Shown here one piece after another: positions 10,652-19,387 of a stretch of DNA of 64,000 bases (positions are counted from its first letter, which is position 1; each line of letters starts with the position of its first letter). The notes below the pieces were generated by a model that was not told where the DNA came from, searched no databases, and saw nothing but the letters and a program-made list of their open reading frames with translations. The translations under genes and the position numbers were made by a program. The DNA is from an uncultured Tateyamaria sp. Its GTDB lineage: Bacteria > Pseudomonadota > Alphaproteobacteria > Rhodobacterales > Rhodobacteraceae. The stretch lies in contig NZ_CANKXW010000011.1 of assembly GCF_947487805.1 (NCBI RefSeq), forward strand, positions 82,501 to 146,500. The letters are read 5' to 3'.

Positions 10652-10731
10652 TGTTAGCGATAAACGTGGCAATCGGTATACAGTTGGCGCTAACAGTATG
10701 CGGAACCTTTTGATGGTGTTATGCGCTAACG
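10652..10731. promoter_or_regulatory. cluster of TGTTAGCG-type operators in the gap/DUF808 divergent promoter
   Basis: Three related sites are visible: TGTTAGCGATAAAC at 10652-10665, AGTTGGCGCTAACA at 10682-10695 (one mismatch from a perfect palindrome) and a looser TGTTATGCGCTAACG at 10717-10731. The first two are 30 bases apart, about three helical turns. They resemble the site upstream of the other gap gene and suggest one LacI-type repressor/activator for both. Confidence 0.5.
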
Positions 10732-10760
10732 TACATGGACAGGGTTAAGGAGCCGGCGAG

Positions 10761-11729
10761 ATGAGCGGACTTTTGGCATTGCTGGACGACGTGGCGGGAA
10801 TCGCCAAGGTCGCCGCGGCATCGGTGGATGATGTGATCGGACAGGCGGCCAAGGCCGGGGCCAAGGCGGCCGGGGCGGTCATCGATGACGCCGCTGTGAC
10901 GCCGAAATATGTCCAAGGGTTCTCCGCCGACCGCGAATTGCCGATCATCTGGCGCATCGCCAAGGGCTCGTTCAAGAACAAGCTCGTGTTCCTGTTGCCC
11001 GTGGGGCTGGCCCTGTCGGCCTTTGCGCCCTGGGCCATTCCGCCGCTTTTGATGCTGGGCGGGGCGTACCTGTGTTTCGAAGGGGCCGAAAAGGTCGCCC
11101 ATGCGCTGGGTTGGGGCCACGGTCACGAGGATTACGAGGGCAAGGCCGACGTGGTCGAAGATCCCGCCCATCTCGAGGAGCAAAAGGCCCGCGGCGCCAT
11201 CAAGACCGACTTTATCCTGTCAGCCGAGATCATGACAATCGCCCTGTCCAACATCCCCGAAAGCAATTTCTGGATGGAGGCGGCGACGCTTGCGGCTGTC
11301 GCAATCATGATCACCATCGCGGTCTACGGATCGGTCGCGCTGATCGTCAAGGCGGATGATGCGGGCCTTGCCATGGCCGCACGCGGGCGTCTGGGTCTGA
11401 CACGGGCGCTGGGGCGTGGCATCGTCAAGGTCATGCCGGGCTTCATGAAGGCGCTGATGGTCATCGGCACCGCCGCCATGCTCTGGGTTGGTGGCGAGAT
11501 CATCGTGCACGGTCTGGCGCAAATGGGCGTGCACGGCCCCGAGGACCTGATCTATGGCGCAGCCTCTGGCATCAGCGGCGCGTTTGGCGAGGCCGCAGGC
11601 TTTGTGAAGTGGCTGGTCAAGGCGACGCTCAACGGACTTCTGGGGCTTGCCATCGGCACCGCGCTGATCCCAGTGGGCGAAAAGGTGATCACGCCCATCT
11701 GGCGCGCCTTTGCCCCCAAGGCTGCATAA
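10761..11729 (+). CDS. DUF808 (YedI-like) inner-membrane protein
   Basis: A 322-residue integral membrane protein of the DUF808 family. It starts MSGLLALLDDVAGIAK and contains the family segments NKLVFLLPVGLALSAFAP and LLMLGGAYLCFEGAEK. Several further helices follow (around residues 170-195, 235-255 and 290-310). Function is unknown in the family. It is divergent from a gap gene, with which it shares putative carbon-control operators, and converges on the prolyl-tRNA deacylase gene. Confidence 0.9.
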   Translation: MSGLLALLDDVAGIAKVAAASVDDVIGQAAKAGAKAAGAVIDDAAVTPKYVQGFSADRELPIIWRIAKGSFKNKLVFLLPVGLALSAFAPWAIPPLLMLGGAYLCFEGAEKVAHALGWGHGHEDYEGKADVVEDPAHLEEQKARGAIKTDFILSAEIMTIALSNIPESNFWMEAATLAAVAIMITIAVYGSVALIVKADDAGLAMAARGRLGLTRALGRGIVKVMPGFMKALMVIGTAAMLWVGGEIIVHGLAQMGVHGPEDLIYGAASGISGAFGEAAGFVKWLVKATLNGLLGLAIGTALIPVGEKVITPIWRAFAPKAA

Positions 11730-11733
11730 ATCG

Positions 11734-12279
11734 CTAAAGTGTCACCCAGGTGGGTGACACGCCGACCTTTTCGAAAAACGTCTCCAGCCCCGCGACGGTC
11801 ATGCCCAGCGTGCGGTCATTGACCAGCGGGTGGGGGTAGATCTGTGTGCACTCGCGCAGGCCTGCGTCAATGAACAACTGCACGCCCGTCTTGGCGCCGG
11901 TGATCATCGCCAGCGGCGTGACCGCGCCGGGGCGCACGCCCAGATGCTCCATCAACCGATCCGCCGACCCGAACGACAACCGCCCCGTGCCCAGCATCTG
12001 ATGCAGCGCCTTGAGGTCGATCTTGCGGTCCTGCTCGGCCACGACCAGCAGATTGCGTTTCTTATTGTCGCGCAGATAGAGGTTCTTGATATGCCCGCCG
12101 CCCGCGTCAGACGGCAGGAACATGTCCTGCACTTTCTTTGAATCCTCGACCGTGCGCAGCGGCACGTGGTCATGGCGCGTGAACGCAATGCCCCACGCCT
12201 CCAACTGCCGCATCAGCGCATCGGATGACACCGGCAGGCTGTCCTGAAACTTTGACGATGCGTCGGGGGTGTCGGTCAT
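11734..12279 (-). CDS. prolyl-tRNA editing deacylase (YbaK/ProX type)
   Basis: A 181-residue stand-alone editing-domain protein that hydrolyses misacylated tRNA(Pro), probably Ala-tRNA(Pro). The region GGGHIKNLYLRDNKKRNLLV is diagnostic of the PrdX/ProX group, and LGVRPGAVTPLAMI and YPHPLVNDRTLGM follow as expected. It is 54 bases downstream of tkt in the same direction. The last codons lie within a perfect 9-bp inverted repeat that may terminate transcription from both sides. Confidence 0.9.
   Translation of the reverse strand: MTDTPDASSKFQDSLPVSSDALMRQLEAWGIAFTRHDHVPLRTVEDSKKVQDMFLPSDAGGGHIKNLYLRDNKKRNLLVVAEQDRKIDLKALHQMLGTGRLSFGSADRLMEHLGVRPGAVTPLAMITGAKTGVQLFIDAGLRECTQIYPHPLVNDRTLGMTVAGLETFFEKVGVSPTWVTL
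11739..11760. terminator. inverted repeat at convergent gene ends
   Basis: GTGTCACCC and GGGTGACAC form a perfect 9-bp stem with a 4-base loop. It lies between the DUF808 stop and inside the last codons of the convergent deacylase gene. There is no T-run, so termination here would be weak or factor-assisted. Confidence 0.4.
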
Positions 12280-12333
12280 GTCACCTGTCTCAATGGGGCA
12301 GGCCCCCGCAAGGCGGAGGCCCCATATGCGCCG

Positions 12334-14349
12334 TCAGAGCAGCGCCTTGGCCTTCTCGACCACGGCCGCGGCAGTGATGCCGAATTTCTCGAACAGGGTG
12401 CCGGCCGGGGCGGAGGCGCCGAAATCGTCCATGCCGACGAAATCGGCCTTGTTCGCCTTGCCACGCTCGCCCAGCAACCACTGGTCCCAACCTTGGCGCA
12501 CGGCGGCCTCGATGCCGATGCGCACCGGGCCCGCGGGCAGTACCTTGCGGCGATAGGCTTCGTCCTGCTGGGCAAAGAGCTCCATGCACGGCATCGACAC
12601 CACCCGGCAGCCGATCCCGGCCTCTTCCAGCGTGGCCCGCGCCTCAAGGGCGATGGAGACTTCGGACCCGGTCGCGATCAGGATCACCTGACGTTTGCCC
12701 GTGGCCTCGGCCAGCACATAGGCGCCCTGCGCGCTCAGGTTCTTGAGCTTGTGTTCAGTCCGCACCGTGGGCAGGCCCTGACGGGTCAGCGACAGGACCG
12801 CAGGCGTGTCCTTGGACGACAGCGCCAATTCCCAGGCCTCTGCGGTTTCCACCGCGTCGGCGGGGCGGAACACGTGGGTGTTCGGTGTCGCGCGGCTGAT
12901 CGCCAGATGCTCCACCGGCTGGTGGGTCGGGCCGTCTTCGCCCAGGCCGATGCTGTCATGGGTCATGACGAACACTGTGGGGATCTTCATCAGTGCCGCC
13001 AGCCGCATCGCCGGGCGGGCATAGTCGGTGAAGCACATGAACGTGCCGCCATAGGGGCGCAGGCCCCCGTGCAGCGCCATGCCGTTCATCGCCGCGGCCA
13101 TGCCGTGTTCGCGCACGCCCCAATACACATAGCGCCCGCCGCGATTGTCGGTGTCGAACACGCCCAGATCGGATGTCTTGGTGTTGTTCGATCCGGTCAG
13201 GTCCGCCGACCCGCCCACGGTTTCGCGCATCACGGGGTTCAGCACTTCCAGCGTCTTTTCGGACGCCGCACGCGTGGCCAGCTTGGGCGCGGCCTCGCTC
13301 ATCTGTTTCTTGAACGCCTTGACGGTGGCCGACAGTTTCTTGGGCACGTCCCGCGCGATCACGCGGTTGAATTCGTTCTGCTTGTTCGACGACAATCCGG
13401 CAAAGCGCGCCTCCCATTCGGTGCGGGCCTCCGCGCCACGGGCGCCGATAGCCTCCCATGCGGATTTGATGTCGGCGGGCACGTCGAACGGGCCGGTGGT
13501 CCAGCCATAGGCGGCCTTGGCCGCGGCCATCTGATCCGCATCGGTCAGCGCGCCGTGGCCTTTGGACGTGTCCTGTGCGGCGTGACCCAGCGCGATATGG
13601 GTCTTGCAGGCGATCATGGTGGGCTTTTTCTGGGTCTTGGCCTTGGCGATGGCCGCGTCGATGGCCTCGGGATCATGGCCGTCGATTTCGATCACGGCCC
13701 AGCCTGCGGATTTAAAGCGCTGCGGCTGGTCGGTCGTGTCGGCCAGCGTGACGGGGCCGTCGATTGTGATGTTGTTGTTGTCCCAGAACACGATCAGTTT
13801 CGACAGCTGGTGGCGGCCCGCCAGCGTGATCGCTTCTTGGCTGACACCCTCCATCAGGCAGCCGTCACCCGCGATGACGTAAGTAAAGTGATCGACAACC
13901 TTGCGCCCGTACTGCGCGCGCAGGATTTCTTCGGCCATGGCAAATCCTACCGAGTTGGCGATGCCCTGACCCAAGGGGCCGGTCGTCGTCTCGATGCCCG
14001 TGGCGTGGCCGTATTCCGGATGACCCGCCGTGATTGCCCCCCACTGGCGGAAATCCTTGATCTGCTGGAGCGTCATGTCTTCGTAGCCCGTCAGGTGCAG
14101 CAGCGAATAGAGCAGCATGGAGCCATGCCCTGCCGACAGGATGAACCGGTCGCGGTCGGGCCAGTTGGGGGCGGAGGCGTCGAATTTCAGGTGCTTTTCG
14201 AACAGGACGGTGGCCACGTCGGCCATGCCCATCGGCATGCCGGAATGGCCCGAATTGGCGGCGGCGACGGCATCCAGCGTCAGCGCGCGGATGGCAGTGG
14301 CTTTGGACCAGTGGTCCGGATGGGCGGTGCGAAGTGCTGTCAGATCCAC
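12334..14349 (-). CDS. tkt: transketolase, GTG start
   Basis: A 671-residue thiamine-diphosphate enzyme moving C2 units between pentose, triose and erythrose phosphates. The family N-terminus (V)[15 protein letters not shown] begins at a GTG codon at 14349 with AAGGA upstream; a longer ATG frame to 14424 adds a non-conserved hydrophobic leader and is unlikely. [13 protein letters not shown] ... DNNNITIDG is the thiamine-diphosphate motif, and [19 protein letters not shown] lies in the pyrimidine-binding domain. It is not next to cbb genes, so a general pentose-phosphate role is likely. Confidence 0.95.
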   Translation of the reverse strand: MDLTALRTAHPDHWSKATAIRALTLDAVAAANSGHSGMPMGMADVATVLFEKHLKFDASAPNWPDRDRFILSAGHGSMLLYSLLHLTGYEDMTLQQIKDFRQWGAITAGHPEYGHATGIETTTGPLGQGIANSVGFAMAEEILRAQYGRKVVDHFTYVIAGDGCLMEGVSQEAITLAGRHQLSKLIVFWDNNNITIDGPVTLADTTDQPQRFKSAGWAVIEIDGHDPEAIDAAIAKAKTQKKPTMIACKTHIALGHAAQDTSKGHGALTDADQMAAAKAAYGWTTGPFDVPADIKSAWEAIGARGAEARTEWEARFAGLSSNKQNEFNRVIARDVPKKLSATVKAFKKQMSEAAPKLATRAASEKTLEVLNPVMRETVGGSADLTGSNNTKTSDLGVFDTDNRGGRYVYWGVREHGMAAAMNGMALHGGLRPYGGTFMCFTDYARPAMRLAALMKIPTVFVMTHDSIGLGEDGPTHQPVEHLAISRATPNTHVFRPADAVETAEAWELALSSKDTPAVLSLTRQGLPTVRTEHKLKNLSAQGAYVLAEATGKRQVILIATGSEVSIALEARATLEEAGIGCRVVSMPCMELFAQQDEAYRRKVLPAGPVRIGIEAAVRQGWDQWLLGERGKANKADFVGMDDFGASAPAGTLFEKFGITAAAVVEKAKALL

Positions 14350-14622
14350 GGCGTGACGTCCTTTGGGCAATATGCGTTTGAGGCTGAATAACAGCCAAAC
14401 CCCAAAGATCAAGGCGATCTGCACCGTTGCCGGGCGCAGGGGCCCGGCGGCACATCAACGCCGCCCCGCAAGTGGTTGATCACAAAGGGGGGGCGCATTT
14501 GCGCCGGGCATTGGCTAGACTGCAATGCAACCGGCCCACGAAACGATTCGCGCGGGCGGGGTCGAAAACAGGACAAGGTGCGGGCCCATGCGCCCGACAA
14601 ACAGAATGGAACAGGCACCAAG

Positions 14623-15111
14623 ATGAGCGAGATTGACACCCTGCAACAGCGGCTCACCGCGGCCATGGACCGGATCTCCACCGGTCTGGGCGCGGTTGGA
14701 TCCACCAGCAACGCGGATGCTGACGCGTTGCAGGCGGCGCTGGAGGACGAAAAGCTGGCCAATGCGCAATTGCAGGAACGCGTGCGCAAACTGTCGGATC
14801 AGCAGGCCGGTGCCGCCGCAGCGGCCGAGGCGGCCGCATCCCAGGCGCAGGCGCGCGTGGCGGAGCTGGATCTTGAACTGCAACGGCTGCGCAAGTCCAA
14901 CGACCAACTGCGCGAGTCGAACATGGCCCTGCGCGCCGCCAACGAAGAAGGGGTGGGCGAGCCGCACCTGATCAACAAGGCGATGATGGCCGAGCTGGAA
15001 GCACTGCGCGCGACGCGGGCAGCAGACGTGGCCGAGGCCAGCAGCATCATCGGCGCGCTGACGCCGCTGCTGGACCAGCTGGAGATGCCCGACGAAGAGG
15101 AGGATGCCTGA
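14623..15111 (+). CDS. coiled-coil protein of unknown function upstream of zapA
   Basis: A 162-residue, Ala/Glu/Leu-rich protein predicted from its heptads to be mostly coiled coil (about residues 25-110), with an acidic C-terminus. The start MSEIDTLQQRL is supported by the position of the coding signal; the longer frame to 14476 lacks it. Its stop overlaps the zapA start as TGATG, so the two are coupled. By context it may work with ZapA at the division ring, like other coiled-coil Z-ring partners; this is inference. Confidence 0.75.
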   Translation: MSEIDTLQQRLTAAMDRISTGLGAVGSTSNADADALQAALEDEKLANAQLQERVRKLSDQQAGAAAAAEAAASQAQARVAELDLELQRLRKSNDQLRESNMALRAANEEGVGEPHLINKAMMAELEALRATRAADVAEASSIIGALTPLLDQLEMPDEEEDA

Positions 15112-15503
15112 TGCCCGAGGTGACGATTTCCATCGGTGGACGCCAGTTCGGCGTGGCCTGCCAGGAAGGCGAGGAAAGCTATCTGCATGCCGCGGCCAAG
15201 ATGCTGGACGACGAGGCGCAGGTGCTGGCCGATCAGGCGGGCCGCATGCCCGAGGCGCGGATGCTGTTAATGGCGGGGCTGATGCTGGCCGACAAGACCG
15301 CAAGCGTCGAGGACAAGATCGCGGAGGTGCAGGCGCAACTGGCCGAACGCGAGGCGGAGCTGGAGGGGCTGCGCACCATGGGCGCGCCGGAGCCGGAGCG
15401 GATCGAGGTGCCGGTGATCCCCGATGCGGTGACGGACACGCTGGCCGAACTCGCCGCCCGCGCCGAGGCGTTGGCCGCCGATATCGAGGAAAAGACCCGC
15501 TAG
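15111..15503 (+). CDS. zapA: cell division protein ZapA
   Basis: A 130-residue ZapA-family protein, which binds and bundles FtsZ. The N-terminal globular domain reads MPEVTISIGGRQFGVACQEG, followed by AAKMLDDEA and a long C-terminal coiled coil (about residues 65-90). The C-terminus is longer than in E. coli ZapA (109 residues). It starts inside the stop codon of the preceding coiled-coil gene and ends at a strong hairpin facing grxD. Confidence 0.88.
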   Translation: MPEVTISIGGRQFGVACQEGEESYLHAAAKMLDDEAQVLADQAGRMPEARMLLMAGLMLADKTASVEDKIAEVQAQLAEREAELEGLRTMGAPEPERIEVPVIPDAVTDTLAELAARAEALAADIEEKTR

Positions 15504-15531
15504 TTCCCGCGGCCCGGCTTGATCCAAAGGA

Positions 15532-15560
15532 AAGGCGCGCCCGGTGGGGCGCGCCTTGTT
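15532..15560. terminator. bidirectional terminator between zapA and grxD
   Basis: AAGGCGCGCCC and GGGCGCGCCTT form a perfect 11-bp GC-rich stem with a 4-base loop, followed by TTGTT on the plus strand and a run of A before it. It lies between convergent genes and can serve both. Confidence 0.75.
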
Positions 15561-15600
15561 CCATTCCTGGCGCGCACGTGGTCCGTGCGCGCGGCCAGGC

Positions 15601-15963
15601 TCAGCCGTTGGCTTCCCGGATCTTGTCTGCCGCGTCCTTGTCATAGGTCACGCCGTTGTCGTCAAAGAGCGTGTCCAGCTCGCCTGACAGGGTCATTTCG
15701 GTGATGATGTCGCAGCCGCCGACAAACTCGCCCTTGACGTAAAGCTGCGGGATCGTGGGCCAGTCGGAGAAATCCTTGATGCCCTGCCGGATCTCTTCAT
15801 CGGCCAGCACGTTCACATCGGCGAAATCGACGCCCATGTAGTTCAGCACACCCGCCACCCGGCTGGAAAAGCCGCATTGCGGCATGGATTTTGTGCCTTT
15901 CATATAAAGCACCACATCGTTTGACGTGATGGTTTCAGAGATGCGGTCGTTTGCGTTGCTCAT
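15601..15963 (-). CDS. grxD: monothiol glutaredoxin, Grx4/GrxD type
   Basis: A 120-residue CGFS glutaredoxin (MPQCGFSSR at the active site; [19 protein letters not shown] for glutathione binding). Such proteins carry a [2Fe-2S] cluster with glutathione and deliver it to partners, notably BolA. It is the last gene of a bolA-orf-grxD operon, starting one base after the stop of the small middle gene, which fits the known Grx4-BolA pairing. Confidence 0.95.
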   Translation of the reverse strand: MSNANDRISETITSNDVVLYMKGTKSMPQCGFSSRVAGVLNYMGVDFADVNVLADEEIRQGIKDFSDWPTIPQLYVKGEFVGGCDIITEMTLSGELDTLFDDNGVTYDKDAADKIREANG

Positions 15964-15964
15964 G

Positions 15965-16279
15965 TCAGCTGTCTTTCTTGTTGTGCGCACGGTGGTAGCG
16001 CGCGGCATAGGTTTCGTCCTCGGGCATCGGGTCGATATGGGTGCTGGCCCCGGCCAGCCCGCTGAGGCTGCGGCTTTGCCCGGTGCGGGGCATGGTCACG
16101 CGTTCCAGCGCGTCATTCTTGCGGTTCACCCGGTCGATCAGCGCCAGATCGGTCGCTTCCATGCCGAGCGGCACGGACTGTTCCTGCCCCATGGCCCGGC
16201 GGTCCGGGCGGCGCGCGGCCAGTGGCCGGCGCGGCCCACGCCGGAACGGCGCGGACAGGATTTGCCAGAGCAGGGTCAC
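15965..16279 (-). CDS. conserved hypothetical protein between bolA and grxD, GTG start
   Basis: About 104 residues from a GTG that overlaps the bolA stop (GTGA), an arrangement that decides the start; longer ATG frames upstream run antisense to other genes and are rejected. The N-terminus is basic (arginine-rich, [16 protein letters not shown]) and the rest is polar with no membrane helix after the first dozen residues. No family was recognised. Tight coupling to bolA and grxD suggests a role in Fe-S or iron metabolism. Confidence 0.65.
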   Translation of the reverse strand: MTLLWQILSAPFRRGPRRPLAARRPDRRAMGQEQSVPLGMEATDLALIDRVNRKNDALERVTMPRTGQSRSLSGLAGASTHIDPMPEDETYAARYHRAHNKKDS

Positions 16280-16518
16280 GCAGGCGCCTTGGTGGTCAGG
16301 GCCAGCGCGTGCAATTCGCCATGGCTGCCGTCCATCTTGCCCTTGAGCGCCTTGGTCACTGCGCGGTGCTGCTGCACCCGGTTCATGCCCGCAAAGGACG
16401 CATCGATCACCTCGGCGGAGTAGTGGTTTCCGTCTCCGGCAAGGTCCGTGATGGTGATCTGGGCATCGGGAAAGCTTTCGCGGATCAGATCCTCGATTTC
16501 CTGGGCTTGCATCGGCAT
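16276..16518 (-). CDS. bolA: BolA-family protein
   Basis: An 80-residue BolA protein starting MPMQAQEIEDLIRESFPDAQ, with GGAG upstream of the ATG at 16518 (16512 is an alternative). The conserved segment DGNHYSAEVID and the helix-turn MNRVQQHRAVTKALK are present, with a histidine near HGELHALAL expected to help bind the shared [2Fe-2S] cluster with a CGFS glutaredoxin. It is first in the bolA-orf-grxD operon. Confidence 0.93.
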   Translation of the reverse strand: MPMQAQEIEDLIRESFPDAQITITDLAGDGNHYSAEVIDASFAGMNRVQQHRAVTKALKGKMDGSHGELHALALTTKAPA

Positions 16519-16694
16519 GGGGCGTGTCTCCGGCTGTGCTTGGCACAGATGTAGGGCGGTGCGCGGGGGCGCGCAAGCGTTTGCCGTGCACATGCGCACC
16601 TGCGCCAGCTTGGCCTTGTGTCCGGCAAGGCGCTGGCGCTAGGTTTCCGGGCGGCACGGACACGAGGCCGGTCTGGGGCAGGAGGCACAAACAC

Positions 16695-17663
16695 ATGTCA
16701 TCAATCGACGGTGCGCCGGAACAGGCGCTGAACTGGGTGCAGGCGGGGCAGGGTGCCGCGCTGGCCACGGTGGTGCAGACATGGGGCAGCGCGCCGCGCC
16801 GTGCGGGCGCGCAGCTGGTGGTGTCGGGCACGGGCGAGATGATGGGCTCGGTCTCGGGCGGCTGCGTCGAGGGGGCCGTGGTCATCGAGGCGATGGATGC
16901 GCTCGAGGATGGGGCGCCGCGGCTGTTGGAATATGGGGTCAGCGATGATGACGCCTTTGCCGTCGGGCTGGCCTGCGGCGGCACGATCAAGGTGCTGGTG
17001 GAGCCGGTGGGCGCGGCGATGCCTCTGGCGATGCTGGAGGATCTGGTGGCCGCGCGGGCCGCGCGGCGGCCTGCGGCCTATGTGGTCGATGTGCAAAGCT
17101 GGGACCGCCGTCTGGACCATGACGGCCACGCAGCACGGTTTGCCGCGGACCGCAGCGGCGTCGAAGAGGACGGGCGGACCTTTGTGGCCATCCACAATCC
17201 GCCCTTGCGGCTGGCGATTGTGGGCGCTGTGCACATCGCGCAGGCGCTGGTACCCATGGCGCGGATTGCGGGTTTTGATCCGGTGGTGATTGATCCGCGC
17301 GCAGCCTTTGGCGCGCAGGCGCGCTTTCCCGGTGAGACAGTGATCAATGACTGGCCCGACGAGGCGCTGGCGCAGGTGGGGCTGGATACCCGTACGGCGC
17401 TGGTTCTGCTGACGCACGACCCCAAGCTGGACGACCCGGCGCTGCATCTGGGACTCAGGTCCGGCGCGTTTTATATCGGGGCGCTGGGATCGACACGCAC
17501 CCATGCCAAACGGCGCGAAAGGCTTGAGGCGGCGGGGTTCGGCGCGGGGGATATCGCGCGGATCAAGGGCCCGGTGGGCCTTGATATCGGCGCGGCCAGC
17601 CCGTCGGAAATTGCGGTGTCGATCCTAGCGCAGATGATCCAGACGCTGCGGCGGCCCGCATGA
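16695..17663 (+). CDS. XdhC/CoxI-family molybdenum-enzyme maturation factor
   Basis: A 322-residue XdhC-type chaperone that binds and sulfurates molybdenum cofactor for xanthine-dehydrogenase-family enzymes. The N-terminal domain has SVSGGCVEGAVV and GLACGGTI; the C-terminal Rossmann domain has AIVGAVHIAQALV. The start MSSIDG follows a GGAGG box at 16681. It overlaps the next gene as ATGA and heads the cluster leading to coxSLM, so the CoxL-like subunit is the likely client. Confidence 0.92.
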   Translation: MSSIDGAPEQALNWVQAGQGAALATVVQTWGSAPRRAGAQLVVSGTGEMMGSVSGGCVEGAVVIEAMDALEDGAPRLLEYGVSDDDAFAVGLACGGTIKVLVEPVGAAMPLAMLEDLVAARAARRPAAYVVDVQSWDRRLDHDGHAARFAADRSGVEEDGRTFVAIHNPPLRLAIVGAVHIAQALVPMARIAGFDPVVIDPRAAFGAQARFPGETVINDWPDEALAQVGLDTRTALVLLTHDPKLDDPALHLGLRSGAFYIGALGSTRTHAKRRERLEAAGFGAGDIARIKGPVGLDIGAASPSEIAVSILAQMIQTLRRPA

Positions 17664-18655
17664 TCTTTGGACCGGTCCCGGCGGCGGAGGCCGAGGGCGC
17701 GATCCTTGCCCATTCCATGCCCGGCCGCACGGCCCGCGTGCCCAAGGGAACGGTGCTGGGACCTGCGCAGGTGCGGGACCTGCGCGCCGCAGGGCACGAG
17801 ACCCTTGTGGTGGCGCGGCTGGAGCCCGGCGATGTCGAGGAAAACCGCGCCGCGGAGGCGCTGGCCCGTGCCATTGTGCCTGATCCGGGTGGGCAGGGCC
17901 TGCGGATCGCGGGTGCGGGTGCGGGGCGCGTGAACCTCTATGCCACCGGACCGGGGGTGGCGTGCGTCGATGCGGCCCGCGTGGCGGGGATCAACGGGGT
18001 GGATCCGATGATCACGCTGGCCACCGTGGCCCCGTTTCACCGGGTCGAGGCGGGCACCATGGTCGCCACGATCAAGATCATCGCCTATGGCGTGGCGGCG
18101 GCAGACCTGGACCGGGCCTGTGCCCAGGCGGCAGGCGCACTGCGCATCGCAGCCCCCACGGTCACCAGCGCGCGGCTGATCGAAAGCCGGGTGGGCGGGC
18201 AGGTGCCGCCCGCAAAGGGGCGCGACGCCATGGCCGGGCGGCTGGACCGGTTGGGCGTGACGCTTGGCCCGCGCTGCGTTGTGGCCCATCAAACGCGCGC
18301 GCTGGCGGATGCCATCGCGGCCACGACCGAGGATGTGGTGCTGATCCTGACGGCCTCGGCCACCTCGGACACGCGCGACGTGGCGCCGCAAGCCCTGCGC
18401 GCCGCAGGCGGAACCGTCACCGCCTTTGGCATGCCGGTCGATCCGGGCAACCTGTTGTTTTTCGGCGCGGTGTCGGGCAAGCCGGTGATCGGATTGCCGG
18501 GCTGCGCGCGGTCGCCCGCGCTGAACGGGGCGGACTGGGTGCTCGAACGGCTGATCTGCGGGATCCCGCTTTCGGCATCCGACATCGCGGCCATGGGGGT
18601 GGGCGGCCTGCTCAAGGAAATCCCGACCCGCCCGCGCCCGCGCCACGCACCTTAA
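17660..18655 (+). CDS. molybdopterin-binding protein (MoeA/MogA-like domain), lacking a MobA-like domain
   Basis: A 331-residue protein with an N-terminal SAF/MoeA-like half and a C-terminal MoCF-biosynthesis-type domain (VVLILTASATSDTRDV ... PGNLLFFGAVSGKPVIGLPGCARSP). Relatives in alphaproteobacteria are often about 530 residues, with an extra MobA-like nucleotidyltransferase domain; here the protein ends soon after GVGGLLKEIPTRP. The cytidylyltransferase activity needed for the MCD form of the cofactor must come from elsewhere. It is coupled to xdhC by ATGA and lies 109 bases before coxS. Confidence 0.82.
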   Translation: MIFGPVPAAEAEGAILAHSMPGRTARVPKGTVLGPAQVRDLRAAGHETLVVARLEPGDVEENRAAEALARAIVPDPGGQGLRIAGAGAGRVNLYATGPGVACVDAARVAGINGVDPMITLATVAPFHRVEAGTMVATIKIIAYGVAAADLDRACAQAAGALRIAAPTVTSARLIESRVGGQVPPAKGRDAMAGRLDRLGVTLGPRCVVAHQTRALADAIAATTEDVVLILTASATSDTRDVAPQALRAAGGTVTAFGMPVDPGNLLFFGAVSGKPVIGLPGCARSPALNGADWVLERLICGIPLSASDIAAMGVGGLLKEIPTRPRPRHAP

Positions 18656-18764
18656 ACGCCTGCATGATCTTGCGAAATCGGCGGATGGGCAAAGATTTCT
18701 GTTCTCAACTGCAGGTCTGCATGCTTAACTCGGGTCAAACAAGAATGCCAAAAGGGAGGATGCC

Positions 18765-19250
18765 ATGGCACAGGTCACCATGACCGTGAACGGAAAAGCT
18801 GCGTCTGGCGAGATTGAGGGGCGCACGTTGCTGTCGTCTTTCCTGCGAGACCAGTTGAAACTGACCGGCACACATGTGGGATGCGACACCTCGCAATGCG
18901 GGGCCTGCGTGGTCCACGTGGACGGTGTCGCGGTCAAAAGCTGCACGATGCTGGCGGCCGAGGCCGATGGCGCGGATGTCGCCACGATCGAAGGGCAGGC
19001 CAATGCGGACGGATCGCTCAACGTGATCCAACAGGCGTTTCAGGACCACCACGGGCTGCAATGCGGATTTTGCACGCCGGGCATGGTGATGTCGGCGGCG
19101 GCGCTGCTCAAGGACAACCCGAAACCGTCCGAAAGCGACGTGCGGGAATATCTCGAAGGCAATATCTGCCGCTGCACCGGATACCACAATATCGTCAAGG
19201 CGATCATGGCCGCATCCGGTCAGGACGTCGGCGCGATCGCGGCGGAATAG
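18765..19250 (+). CDS. coxS: form II aerobic CO dehydrogenase-like small [2Fe-2S] subunit
   Basis: A 161-residue iron-sulfur subunit. It has a plant-type [2Fe-2S] motif ([15 protein letters not shown] plus a later Cys) and the second helical-domain cluster motif (CGFCTPGM ... [10 protein letters not shown]). It passes electrons from the molybdenum centre to FAD. The order S-L-M and the CoxL motif place the enzyme in the form II group. A GGGAGG box precedes the ATG. Confidence 0.92.
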   Translation: MAQVTMTVNGKAASGEIEGRTLLSSFLRDQLKLTGTHVGCDTSQCGACVVHVDGVAVKSCTMLAAEADGADVATIEGQANADGSLNVIQQAFQDHHGLQCGFCTPGMVMSAAALLKDNPKPSESDVREYLEGNICRCTGYHNIVKAIMAASGQDVGAIAAE

Positions 19251-19274
19251 GCCCGCGTTCAAGTGAGAACAGAC

Positions 19275-19324
19275 GGGGGGCCAGCCCCCCGCACCCCCCG
19301 GGATATTTTTGGCCGAAAGAAGAT
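19275..19324. repeat. GC-rich hairpin element, copy 1 (between coxS and coxL)
   Basis: GGGGGGCCAGCCCCCC can fold on itself and is followed by CACCCCCCGGGATATTTTTGG and then CGAAAGAAGAT. The same layout recurs after coxL (21769-21812) and in part before tpiA (40481-40511). It looks like a dispersed intergenic repeat family. Confidence 0.65.
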
Positions 19325-19387
19325 CGGGCGACGGGCGGGAAAACAAGGCGGGGCACACCCCGTGTCGCGACATCAGGGAGGAATGAC

